Shown piece after piece: positions 51,954 through 61,049 of a stretch of DNA of 64,000 bases (the first letter of the stretch is position 1; every line of letters begins with the position of its first letter). The DNA lies in contig CAYJNQ010000005.1 in the NCBI GenBank assembly GCA_964371725.1, forward strand, positions 1 to 64,000, given 5' to 3'. This DNA comes from JAAYCI01 sp964371725. GTDB lineage: Bacteria; Bacillota; Clostridia; Oscillospirales; Ruminococcaceae. The notes under the pieces were generated by a model. It was given only the letters and a program-made list of their open reading frames with translations. It was not told where the DNA came from and did no database searches. The translations under genes and the position numbers were made by a program.

Positions 51954-53972
51954 CTACAACTTTGTGAACCCGATCCCCTTTTCTTTCAGTTTTTGCAAAA
52001 CAGCCCTTTCCTCCTCAGACAGACAAATTCCCAAGAGGTCCTGGTTTTGTAGGGTTGTTTTTCTCTCTTCCGAACCGATGAAAATGGAGACCATTTTGAG
52101 AGCATATTGCATACTGTTGATTTCTTTTTCGCTCCACACACGTGCATGCTTGCAGTCATCCAAACCCAGCACCAAGCGCGTGTATTTTTTTGCCTTCGAT
52201 TGCACCAGTAAAAACGCCTGAATGCTCTGCCCACGCACAAGCCGATAAGCATCTTCACTTTCAATCGCATGGATGTCGTTGCTGTAAAGGATGCCGTTTT
52301 CATCCAAGCTGTCGAAAAAGTCTCCCAAAGTATCTTTTGAAATGTTTTGCAAGTTCTCTATTTCTTTGGAGACTCCCGCCTCACACCATTCGTATGTAAC
52401 GCTGTAGTGATTTCCCCCATCGAACGTTTCAAACAGATAGCTTCTATCCACATGAAGGTGCTTGCCGATAAGCTGCAGTACCGTGCTAAGCACCATGCTT
52501 GTATCCTTGGATTCATACAGGATGTCAAACACGGTAGAGACAAGCTCCGAGTCAAAATATGAGTTGGCCAGCCTGCTGGCATTTTCAACAATGGTCAGGT
52601 TTTTCATGGTTCCGTCAACCAATTTATCGGAATAAAATGTATAGCAATCCTTCCCTTGCATCTTCGATTGATACAGGGCTTTATCAGCTGCTTTGTATAA
52701 GGACTCATAATCGGTTCCATTTTTTGGATATAGGGCAATGCCGATGCTTCCCGAAATCTTATAATCGGCGTTTTCGCCCGAATATGTGTTTTGAAAAGCC
52801 TGCGAAATGATGTTCGCTTTTTTGGCTAAAACGGGCTCATGCGTTACATTTTGCACAAAGACAATAAACTCATCCCCACCAATGCGCCCAATGATGTCTC
52901 CATCTCTGAAGTTGGTGTGCAAGTTTGCGGCAATTTCTCTTAGAACAATATCTCCAAAATGGTGCCCCAGGTTATCATTTACGGCTTTAAAATTGTCCAC
53001 ATCGATCACAAACAGCGCATGTGTTCCATTTTTTTCGTTTTTTATTGCCTCTTTCACCGCATTTTCCGTGGCAACCTTGTTTAAGCAATTGGTTAGCAAA
53101 TCGGTGCGAGAAAGAACCTCCAGCGACTTTTGCTCGTGGATATCATATGTTTTTCCGATGGTGAACAGGGGTGTTCCGTTTGCATCTAAGGTAGCTTTCC
53201 AAACCACCCGGAAGTATTTTACAGATCCATCCGTTAAAATAAAACGCACATCAAAAGGCTTTTCAAAGCACTTTTTCATGGCTTCGCTCATTTCCAAGAA
53301 GTGAGGAAGGTCCTCCGGATACACAACACCACTTTCAACAACCGTTTGTGGAAACGGTTGTTTTTCGGCGGGAAGGCCCAAAATGGCACGGCCTTTTCCG
53401 AAAAACTGGATGGTTCTCGCCTGGATATCGTATGCCCAAAACCACTCGTCACTCAGCTCGGCCACAGCTTCGAACAAGGCTTTGTTTGTGATGCTGTTGA
53501 AAAAGAACCCCCCAATCAGCTCCTTTTCATCATAGCCGGCAAGCTGTGCCCGCAAATCATGAATGAAGGTAACCAACAAACCACTTCCATCCCCGTCCTG
53601 CACGTCCAGCTTGTACAGTGTAATTTCTGTGGGAATTTCCTCGCCATCCGCCTTGCAATGCATCCAATAAAAACGCACGGTTCCCTTTTCGTTCACCTGT
53701 TTCATATACACTTCGGCTGCCTGACTCGAAAGCCTTCCGTCCGGCTGCTTTTCCGGGGACAGTTGGGCAATATTCTGAAAGTAGTAGTCCCTTTCTTCTG
53801 AGCCAAACAACCGGGCCGTATAGCGGTTACAGTATACATTTTGCCACTTTGCATTCCACAAAGCAACACACAAGGGTGTATTTTCCACAACCGAAAAAAG
53901 TTGAATAGCCGTCAAGCTGCTTTTTTTAAGCTCTGCTGCATAATGGTCTATGCTGTTCCTGTACTCAGACAT
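51954..53972 (-). CDS. Diguanylate cyclase with N-terminal PAS-like and C-terminal sensor regions
   Basis: Makes cyclic di-GMP from two GTP. 672 residues, cytoplasmic, no membrane helix seen. Two PAS-like regions (about 25-145 and 165-285) precede the GGDEF domain (about 285-450). The active site RIGGDEFIVF is intact at 365-369, and an inhibitory I-site RDGD at 356-359 lies five residues ahead, so product inhibition is expected. About 190 residues with a GAF-like look follow the catalytic domain, an unusual order. AGAGGG precedes ATG 53972. No EAL or PilZ gene is nearby. Confidence 0.87.
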   Translation of the reverse strand: MSEYRNSIDHYAAELKKSSLTAIQLFSVVENTPLCVALWNAKWQNVYCNRYTARLFGSEERDYYFQNIAQLSPEKQPDGRLSSQAAEVYMKQVNEKGTVRFYWMHCKADGEEIPTEITLYKLDVQDGDGSGLLVTFIHDLRAQLAGYDEKELIGGFFFNSITNKALFEAVAELSDEWFWAYDIQARTIQFFGKGRAILGLPAEKQPFPQTVVESGVVYPEDLPHFLEMSEAMKKCFEKPFDVRFILTDGSVKYFRVVWKATLDANGTPLFTIGKTYDIHEQKSLEVLSRTDLLTNCLNKVATENAVKEAIKNEKNGTHALFVIDVDNFKAVNDNLGHHFGDIVLREIAANLHTNFRDGDIIGRIGGDEFIVFVQNVTHEPVLAKKANIISQAFQNTYSGENADYKISGSIGIALYPKNGTDYESLYKAADKALYQSKMQGKDCYTFYSDKLVDGTMKNLTIVENASRLANSYFDSELVSTVFDILYESKDTSMVLSTVLQLIGKHLHVDRSYLFETFDGGNHYSVTYEWCEAGVSKEIENLQNISKDTLGDFFDSLDENGILYSNDIHAIESEDAYRLVRGQSIQAFLLVQSKAKKYTRLVLGLDDCKHARVWSEKEINSMQYALKMVSIFIGSEERKTTLQNQDLLGICLSEEERAVLQKLKEKGIGFTKL

Positions 53973-54070
53973 TGCAATACCCTCTTTCTGCAAAACTTAG
54001 TGCCTATGCCACAATGGCCCCCTATGAACCTTCCTGCTGAATCTACAAAACCCAAGCAGTTGGCCTCCCA

Positions 54071-55177
54071 TCATATCTGTATCAATTCGTACTCACTGTT
54101 CCCAAGCCCCATTTCCTCGGCATAGCGAATTTGGCCGCGCCAGTCGGTGGTGGGGAAAATGTTGCAAAAATGGTCACCTACATCGTGGGTAGCCTGCCCC
54201 AATGCACTGTTTGGAATGGGTGGTGCCGCATTCACGGCATCACTGCACGCCTTGTCCAGCGCCACCGGGTCGAATGAGGCAAACATGCCGATGTCCGGAA
54301 CAATGGCCGCGTCGTTCTCGGCATGACAATCACAATAGGGTGACACTTGGTTGACAATGTTGATGTGGAAATTCGGACGCCCGTCCAGCACTGCCTTGGT
54401 GTATTCCACCATTTTTTCATTGACAAGCTTGCCGTTGCTGTCGAATTTACTTACAATGGAATGAAAGGCACACACCGAAATACATCGACCACATCCTACA
54501 CACCTATTGTTGTCAATATGTGCCATCCTGTTCTCATTGTATTGAATGGCCCCTTGTGCGCAGTAATTGGAACATAGCTTACATCCGCGGCAAGAGTCTT
54601 CAACATAGGGCTTGCCGTCATTGTGCATTTGCATTTTACCCGCACGGCTTCCGCAGCCCATGCCGGTATTTTTGATGGCCCCACCGAAGCCGGTCATCTC
54701 ATGGCCTTTGAAATGCGCCAAGGAGATGAATATGTCGGCATCCATCACCGCACGGCCAATGAGAGCTGTTTTGAAATGTTTTCCACCCTCTATGGGCACC
54801 TCTGCCTCATCGTTGCCCTTCAGCCCGTCGCCAATGATGATTTCGCAACCTGTAGACAGCATGGAGAAACCATTTTCCGCCGCCGCACCCAGGTGATCCA
54901 GTGCATTGCCGCGGCGCCCCACATACAGGGTGTTGCAATCGGTTAAAAAGGGATACCCATTCAATTTTTTCACACGGTCGGCCACCGTTTTAGCAAAATT
55001 CGGCCGCAAAAAAGAGAGGTTGCCCGGCTCTCCGAAATGCATCTTAATGGCGGTAAATCGTCCATCAAAATCGATGGTTTCTATCCCGGCTTTCAGCATC
55101 AGTTTGTCCAATTTTTGTTGCAAGTTCTCGCCAATTTCACAGCGCATATCGGTGAAAAACACCTTCGATTTTTCCAT
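54071..55177 (-). CDS. DUF362 protein with two [4Fe-4S] clusters
   Basis: A 368-residue DUF362 iron-sulfur protein. The N-terminal DUF362 domain has AIKMHFGEPGNLSFLRPNF and SLAHFKGHEMTGFGGAIKN. Then follow two ferredoxin motifs, CRGCKLCSNYCAQGAI and CVGCGRCISVCAFHSI. Closing motifs are PDIGMFASFDPVALDKACSD and HFCNIFPTTDWRGQIRYAEE. Function is not established; an electron carrier or redox-enzyme role is likely in an anaerobe. GGGAGG precedes the ATG. It lies 25 bases downstream of the CinA fusion gene. Confidence 0.87.
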   Translation of the reverse strand: MEKSKVFFTDMRCEIGENLQQKLDKLMLKAGIETIDFDGRFTAIKMHFGEPGNLSFLRPNFAKTVADRVKKLNGYPFLTDCNTLYVGRRGNALDHLGAAAENGFSMLSTGCEIIIGDGLKGNDEAEVPIEGGKHFKTALIGRAVMDADIFISLAHFKGHEMTGFGGAIKNTGMGCGSRAGKMQMHNDGKPYVEDSCRGCKLCSNYCAQGAIQYNENRMAHIDNNRCVGCGRCISVCAFHSIVSKFDSNGKLVNEKMVEYTKAVLDGRPNFHINIVNQVSPYCDCHAENDAAIVPDIGMFASFDPVALDKACSDAVNAAPPIPNSALGQATHDVGDHFCNIFPTTDWRGQIRYAEEMGLGNSEYELIQI

Positions 55178-55202
55178 ATTTTGCCTCCCTATTTTGTATT
55201 GC

Positions 55203-58200
55203 TTATACCCATTCTATCAATTCCGTTCCGGGAAAGTAATGTGCCAAAATTTGCTCGCTGCTTTGTCCACCCTGTTCTGCCAGCTGCGTAGCGCCCGTTT
55301 GACTCAAACCACACCCATGTCCCTCTCCGTATACAGAAATGCGGAAAACACCTCCATTGAAAACCACATCAAACGCCGGGCTTTGCAAAATCGGCTCTCC
55401 GTCCTTCTTTAACACATTTTGCCAAAGTTCCAACCCACTCCAGTTTTCTTCTGAAATCGTCAACCCCACAACGTATCCACTTTCATTGTGCGAAAGCTCC
55501 GAAAACCATGTCTCCGCTTCTCCCAGCGTTTCGGCATCTGCACCCAGCTTTGCCGTTAGCAAAGCCAGCATTTCCTCTTCGGAAAACTCCACCTCCTGCT
55601 GTATTTGTGACATTCCGTTTTCATTTTCCACCGGTATCTCTTGCAGGTACGTTCGCTCCACCGAAAACAAGTCCTCTGAGGAGTTTGTTCCATTCGCCGC
55701 ACTGACAAACCATGGTGTGAAAGCCGGGTTGTATCCGTCTGCACTTAAAACCAAACTTTGCACCCCTTCCACAAGGGTGCGCATCTCTGTGCCGGGCGCG
55801 GCACCGCGCACCGCCGGCGCCGGGTTGCCCGAACCCTGTTGGTTTAAAATCCACGAATGCACGGCAATGGCCTGCGCCTCCACGGCAGCGGCGGGCGCGT
55901 TGGCTACCTCATACTGGCAAATGGCCGCCAATACATTGGCCACGGTGTCTCGCACCAAAACACCATTCATGCGCACCACCAAAAAGCGCGGGTCGGGCCG
56001 CTGAATCACCGGCTGTAAGGGCACTTCCTCTGCTTCCTCTGTCTCCTCTTGCACCACTTCGCTTTGTGCAAGTGCCTGAGACCCACTTTCCACAGCGTTT
56101 TGCCCCGTATCTTCAACCACCGAGGACGAGCTGGGTGTAACCGCTTGTGAAACCGAGTTTGGCTCACTTTGGGCAAGAGCCTTATCCACCGTTACGGCCG
56201 TTTCCGAAAAAGGCGAGCGCACGGCTTCTTCCTCTGCCGGCTCCTCTTCCACTTCCCCTTCGGCCAAAACCTCTTCCTCCGGCACCGATTCTTCTTCGGC
56301 TTGGGTTTCGGGATAAAGCACCACGGTGGGCGCAATATCCTCGGCCGGCATTCCCTGCCTCAATTGCAAGTCGGTATTGTTTGTTCCCTGTGCGAGATAC
56401 TCTTGCATCCAGCGCTCATAATTCGTCTGCATATCGGGCATGGAATAGCCCTGTTCTTCATAATATGCTTGCGGCATCAGGGGTTGCCCCGCAAGCTGTA
56501 TATCGATATTGCTCGCGGTTTCCCCCGCACGGCGCAGCCGCCCAAACAAAAACAAGCTTTGTCCCGGCACCTCCGGGTCTTGTGTTTGTAGTGTCATAAA
56601 ACTGTCGTTTTCCTGCACATCCAGCGCAACTGTGTACAAACTGCGTCCCTTTGCACCCAACACAAACCGGATATAGTCTGCATAGGAATCTATCTGCAAC
56701 ACAGCCGGGTTGAAGTCGTCCTCCTGATAGGCGCCCTCTTCCACATAGGCCACTGCAAACACAAGATACTCCAAGACCTCATCCTCTGTGAAATAGGTAA
56801 AACTGCTCACCTGTGCCATATTTTCCGGGCTTGCCATCTCCATAATGGGGCGCAGGGTGCTTCCCCCAAACAAAAGCACATTTTCGCCCCCCTTTTGCAA
56901 GGTGGCATTCTTGGCAACCGACACCGCTTCGCCAAAGTCGGGTTGCTCCGCCGCACGCATCAACTGCTCTTGTTCTTGCCTGCTTTCCACCACAAAACTT
57001 TCCACAAGCCCATTTGGCAAAGCCACAAACCCCTCCACAGCGGGGTTTGTGGCTTTTTCCTGTTCTATTATCGCTTGCACTGCCAGGGTGTATGCCTCGG
57101 TGCCATATTCAAGGCCTTGCACGAACGGCAACAACACGACCCCTTCCTCTTGCGTGTCTAGCTGCGCAAAATAAGCCCAGAACACCGAGCCCACAAGAAA
57201 GGCCGCTGCAAGCAATACAGCACCCAAAACACGCAAAGCCACCGCACCACGCCACTGTGCGCGGCCCTCTCGCTCAAAATCGGCATTTTGATTTTGGGCG
57301 AAACACTTCGTGCTTGGCACCTCCAAGCCCAGTGCGATACGGCGAAGCATATCCAAGGCATTTTGTGTGGCGATGTGGCGCACATAGTCACGACTGCGGC
57401 TTGGCACATTTAACTTGCGAATCCATACCTTGTTGCCGTGGCTCACCCCCACATACACAAGCCCCACGGGTTTTTCCTCACTGCCACCATCCGGCCCCGC
57501 GACACCTGTAATGCCCACGCCGTACTCAGCTATCCCCTGTTTTGCCGCACCAAAGGCCATTTCCGCACACACCCTGCCGGACACTGCGCCAAAACGGGAT
57601 AGGCTTCTTCTACGCACTTTTAATAGTTTGCGCTTGAATTCGTTGGCATAGCTTACCACACCATAGCCAAACACCGCACTGGCACCCGGCACCGCTGTGA
57701 GGCGCTGAGCCAAAAGGCCGCCTGTGCAACTTTCTGCCAACGCCACACTCTCGCCTTTGGATTCCAAAAGCTTCACCACGGTTTGCGGCAAACTGCTGTC
57801 ATCATCCGAGTATACGATATCCCCCAGCACCTCGCGCACCAATTTTGCCATTTCCCGGCTCATATAATCGGCCTGCTCGGCACTTTGCGCCTTGGCCGTT
57901 ACGCGCACATGCACCTCGCCCTCTTTTGCATACAAAGCCACCGTGGGGTTTTGCCCGCCCACAAAATCTTTCAGCTTCATTTCCACATCGCTTTCGCCCA
58001 TGCCCACAACGTGCAACGTGTGCGAGCGAAGGGCGCCGTCTTGCAACGCTTCCAAAATCGGCTGCACTTCGTTTTCAAACATCGGCTTCATTTCGCGCGG
58101 CGGCCCGGGAAGCAAAAAGGCATACTTACCCCCCTGGCGAAACATCACACCGGGAGCTGTTCCGTTTGGGTTGTTTAGCTTCTGCCCACGGCGCGGCACC

Positions 58201-58556
58201 ATGGCTTGTTTTCGGTTGTTCGGTGCCATCTCGCGCCCGAGTCTCTTGAAAAACACCTCGAGCTTCGCCAGCTCTTCGGGGTCGCTTACAAGGCTGTCTC
58301 CAAAGGCCTCGGCTACGGTTTCCTTGGTCAAATCGTCATCGGTGGGACCAAGCCCCCCTGTGAACACCAGTACCTCGCTGCGCTCTTTTGCCGCGTGCAC
58401 CAAACTGCGCAAGCGCATGGGATTATCGCCCACCACGCTCTGATAATAAACCGTGAAACCAAGCGAGGCAAGTTCTCTGGCTAAAAATTGCGCATTGGTG
58501 TTGACGATATCGCCCAGCAACAACTCGGTACCCACACTGATAATTTCCGCGCGCAA
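55203..58556 (-). CDS. CinA - membrane helix - pseudo-sortase - SpoIID fusion protein
   Basis: A 1117-residue multidomain protein. Residues 1-170: MoaB/MoCF-like CinA N-domain (AEIISVGTELLLGDIVNTN). About 255-412: CinA C-terminal NMN deamidase domain (ALAESCTGGLLAQRL, GITGVAGPDGG). About 440-463: one membrane helix (VLGAVLLAAAFLVGSVFWAY). About 490-680: a region with the layout of a class B sortase but without catalytic residues, LLFGGS replacing the YGH motif and LQTQDP replacing the TLSTC-type motif. About 750-850: acidic, Ser-rich linker. About 857-1117: SpoIID/LytB domain (CQYEVANAPAAAVEAQAIAV with Glu883, GHGCGLSQTGATQLAEQGG). TTG at 58556 has GGAGG eight bases upstream; the GTG at 58565 overlaps the ribosome site. 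Confidence 0.85.
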   Translation of the reverse strand: MRAEIISVGTELLLGDIVNTNAQFLARELASLGFTVYYQSVVGDNPMRLRSLVHAAKERSEVLVFTGGLGPTDDDLTKETVAEAFGDSLVSDPEELAKLEVFFKRLGREMAPNNRKQAMVPRRGQKLNNPNGTAPGVMFRQGGKYAFLLPGPPREMKPMFENEVQPILEALQDGALRSHTLHVVGMGESDVEMKLKDFVGGQNPTVALYAKEGEVHVRVTAKAQSAEQADYMSREMAKLVREVLGDIVYSDDDSSLPQTVVKLLESKGESVALAESCTGGLLAQRLTAVPGASAVFGYGVVSYANEFKRKLLKVRRRSLSRFGAVSGRVCAEMAFGAAKQGIAEYGVGITGVAGPDGGSEEKPVGLVYVGVSHGNKVWIRKLNVPSRSRDYVRHIATQNALDMLRRIALGLEVPSTKCFAQNQNADFEREGRAQWRGAVALRVLGAVLLAAAFLVGSVFWAYFAQLDTQEEGVVLLPFVQGLEYGTEAYTLAVQAIIEQEKATNPAVEGFVALPNGLVESFVVESRQEQEQLMRAAEQPDFGEAVSVAKNATLQKGGENVLLFGGSTLRPIMEMASPENMAQVSSFTYFTEDEVLEYLVFAVAYVEEGAYQEDDFNPAVLQIDSYADYIRFVLGAKGRSLYTVALDVQENDSFMTLQTQDPEVPGQSLFLFGRLRRAGETASNIDIQLAGQPLMPQAYYEEQGYSMPDMQTNYERWMQEYLAQGTNNTDLQLRQGMPAEDIAPTVVLYPETQAEEESVPEEEVLAEGEVEEEPAEEEAVRSPFSETAVTVDKALAQSEPNSVSQAVTPSSSSVVEDTGQNAVESGSQALAQSEVVQEETEEAEEVPLQPVIQRPDPRFLVVRMNGVLVRDTVANVLAAICQYEVANAPAAAVEAQAIAVHSWILNQQGSGNPAPAVRGAAPGTEMRTLVEGVQSLVLSADGYNPAFTPWFVSAANGTNSSEDLFSVERTYLQEIPVENENGMSQIQQEVEFSEEEMLALLTAKLGADAETLGEAETWFSELSHNESGYVVGLTISEENWSGLELWQNVLKKDGEPILQSPAFDVVFNGGVFRISVYGEGHGCGLSQTGATQLAEQGGQSSEQILAHYFPGTELIEWV

Positions 58557-58594
58557 TCCACTCACCTCCGTTTTATCTTTACTTTCTCCTAATT

Positions 58595-59779
58595 TTAGGG
58601 CCGCATCAGCTCAAATGTTGCCTCTTCCAATACCACCTGCTCCAGCATCGGCAATTCCGTAAGCTGTGCCTCCAGTGCGTGCACCTCGCGCAATTTGGGT
58701 TTTGTTTTGGGATGCGGGGGCGTAAACAGGGTGCAACAATCCTCATAGGGCAAAATACTGGTTTCAAATGTATCTATTTTACGTGCAATTTCTGTGATTT
58801 CGAGCTTGTCCATGCCAATGCAGGGCCGAAGCACGGGCAGAGATTGTGCCTCGTCTGTGGCAGCAAGGGCAAGCAGGGTTTGGCTTGCCACCTGCGCCAA
58901 ACTCTCGCCCGTTATCAGGGCTTCGGCCCCCTCTTTTTGTGCCAGTTTTTCTGCAACACGCAGCATACTGCGGCGCATGAGCACGGTAAAATATTCCTGC
59001 CGGCTCAAATGGTCTCGCAAATATTCCTGTGCTTTCGTATATTCTACCACATAATACGGGAAAGGTCCTACATATGCTGTCAGTTTTTCTGCCAGTGTGC
59101 GCACTTTGGCGGCCGCCCTGGGGCTTGTGTAGGGTGGGCTTGCAAAATGCACCGCCACAAGGCCAAGCCCGCGTTTTGCCATCTGCCAAGCGGCCACGGG
59201 GCTGTCGATGCCACCACTGAGCAGTACCGCGGCACGACCACTCGTGTGCACAGGCAAGCCGCCCGGCCCACGCTTTTTCCCCGCATGAATGTAGGCCGCT
59301 GTCTCACGCACCTCGGCTGTCACCAGCACCTCCGGTGTGTGCACATCCACTTTGAGATGCGGAAACGCCCCCAAAATTTGCCCGCCCAATTCGCGGCTGA
59401 TTTCAAGGCTATTCAAGGGAAAACTTTTATCGGCTCGTTTTGCGGCCACTTTAAAGGTTTTGGCCGTTTTAAGCTCTTCACCCAGATAGGCAAGGGCTGT
59501 TTCGCGCAAGCTATCCATGTCTTTTTCGCATACAGCGGCGCGCGTAAACGCCGCAATGCCAAACACACGCCCACAGCGGGCAAAGGCCTCTTGGGTGTTC
59601 GCCTGCGCCTCTTCATCTTTGGGTTCTATATACACGGCACTCTGTGCCGAGCGCAATTCCCAGCGGCCAAGATCGAACAGTTTTGCACGTATATTCTTTA
59701 AAAGTACATTTTCAAAACTCTTCCGATTCAGCCCCTTCAAGGCCATTTCACCCATTGTGGCTATCATAATCTCTCGCAT
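58595..59779 (-). CDS. thiI: tRNA 4-thiouridine synthase ThiI
   Basis: Adenylates and thiolates tRNA U8. 394 residues. It has the N-terminal ferredoxin-like and THUMP domains (about 1-165), the PP-loop LLSGGIDSPVAAWQMAKRG, and GESLAQVASQTLLAL with the family LVTGEnLGQVASQT-type motif. The C-terminus lacks the rhodanese domain found in E. coli ThiI, so sulfur would come from the adjacent desulfurase, as in other Firmicutes. AGAGGA precedes the ATG, 13 bases after the nifS stop. Confidence 0.94.
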   Translation of the reverse strand: MREIMIATMGEMALKGLNRKSFENVLLKNIRAKLFDLGRWELRSAQSAVYIEPKDEEAQANTQEAFARCGRVFGIAAFTRAAVCEKDMDSLRETALAYLGEELKTAKTFKVAAKRADKSFPLNSLEISRELGGQILGAFPHLKVDVHTPEVLVTAEVRETAAYIHAGKKRGPGGLPVHTSGRAAVLLSGGIDSPVAAWQMAKRGLGLVAVHFASPPYTSPRAAAKVRTLAEKLTAYVGPFPYYVVEYTKAQEYLRDHLSRQEYFTVLMRRSMLRVAEKLAQKEGAEALITGESLAQVASQTLLALAATDEAQSLPVLRPCIGMDKLEITEIARKIDTFETSILPYEDCCTLFTPPHPKTKPKLREVHALEAQLTELPMLEQVVLEEATFELMRP

Positions 59780-59792
59780 ATTTTCTTCCTCT

Positions 59793-60935
59793 TCAGCGCC
59801 CTTTTGTCAATTTCTGCAAACCCTCTTGCAAGCCCTTTAGCAAAGCATGCACATCTGCTTCTTCGTTTTGGCTGCAAAAACTCACACGCAGGGCACTTTC
59901 TATACGTTGCTTTGGCAAGTTCATGGCCGATAGTGTATGGCTTTTTTGCCCTTTCGCACAAGCGGACCCTGCGGAAACATACACCCCTTTGTCCTCCAAA
60001 TAATGTAAAAGCACCTCACTGCGCAAAGGCGGCAAGCTAAAATTGCAAATGCCCGGCCAGCCGTCTTTCGGCGAGTTTTGACAAAACCCCGGCAAGGCTT
60101 GCAGCCCTGTTTCCAGTTGTTCGCGAAGCCGTTCTATTTTCAAAGCGTTTGCGCTTTGCTCGGCCATGGCCAATTCCACAGCTTTTGAAAACCCGGCCGC
60201 ACCCGCCGGGTTTTCTGTGCCCGGGCGCAGACCATACTCTTGCCCTCCGCCAAAGAACGTTGCATCCAGCGAAAAACCCTTGCGCAACCACAAAGCCCCA
60301 ACGCCTTTCGGCCCATGCAGTTTATGCGCAGAGACGGCACAACTGTCCACACTGCCGCCCTCCAGCCCCAAATCCAGTTTACAAAACGCCTGCACGGCAT
60401 CCATGTGAACGGCAAGCCGTTTGTTTTTTTTCTTTGCCTGCTCTGCCAGTTTTGCCACATTTAAAACGGCACCGGTTTCATTGTTTAAACGCATGGCACA
60501 CAAAAGCACCGTCTTCTCACACACAGCCGAGAGCAAGGCCTCTTCGCGCACATTGCCATCTGCATCCGGCGGCACAAGTGTTAGGCGAAACCCCTCTTTT
60601 TCTGCCAAGTGTAACAGCGTTTTATGCACACCGGGATGCTCAAAAGCCGGCGCCACCAAATGGTCTCCCCAGTGTTTGCGCGCGCGCGCCGCACCTAAGA
60701 TGGCGATGTTGTCCGCTTCGGTTCCACTGCCCGTGAATAAGAGCCTCGCGCCGGACGCTCTTTTCTCCATGGCTGAAAGGACGGTTTCCCTCGCTTTGGC
60801 AAGGCACATCTCTGATGCCATGCCCGGCCTATATAAGGAGGACGGATTGGCCCAATGTTCCAAAAGCACTCGGTTCATTTCATGCACAACATCAGGGTGA
60901 GGTCTTGTGGTTGCCGCATTGTCCAAATAGTGCAT
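59793..60935 (-). CDS. nifS: Cysteine desulfurase (NifS/IscS-like)
   Basis: PLP enzyme that releases sulfur from cysteine as a persulfide. 380 residues. It has YLDNAATTRPHPDVVHEM, FTGSGTEADNIAILGA, the PLP lysine in SAHKLHGPKGVGALW, RPGTENPAGAAGFSKAVELA, and the mobile-loop cysteine SAGSACAKGQKSHTL. AAGGAG precedes the ATG. As the gene immediately before thiI it is most likely the dedicated sulfur donor for tRNA thiolation (NifZ-type of B. subtilis). Confidence 0.93.
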   Translation of the reverse strand: MHYLDNAATTRPHPDVVHEMNRVLLEHWANPSSLYRPGMASEMCLAKARETVLSAMEKRASGARLLFTGSGTEADNIAILGAARARKHWGDHLVAPAFEHPGVHKTLLHLAEKEGFRLTLVPPDADGNVREEALLSAVCEKTVLLCAMRLNNETGAVLNVAKLAEQAKKKNKRLAVHMDAVQAFCKLDLGLEGGSVDSCAVSAHKLHGPKGVGALWLRKGFSLDATFFGGGQEYGLRPGTENPAGAAGFSKAVELAMAEQSANALKIERLREQLETGLQALPGFCQNSPKDGWPGICNFSLPPLRSEVLLHYLEDKGVYVSAGSACAKGQKSHTLSAMNLPKQRIESALRVSFCSQNEEADVHALLKGLQEGLQKLTKGR

Positions 60936-61049
60936 ACACGCTCTCCTTACTGACTTTTGAAAATTTCACCCCAAAAAATGGCCTGCTCTGTGCACCGGCC
61001 ACCCAGAACGAATCCCGGCCACTTTCTTTTATACAACCATTATACCATA

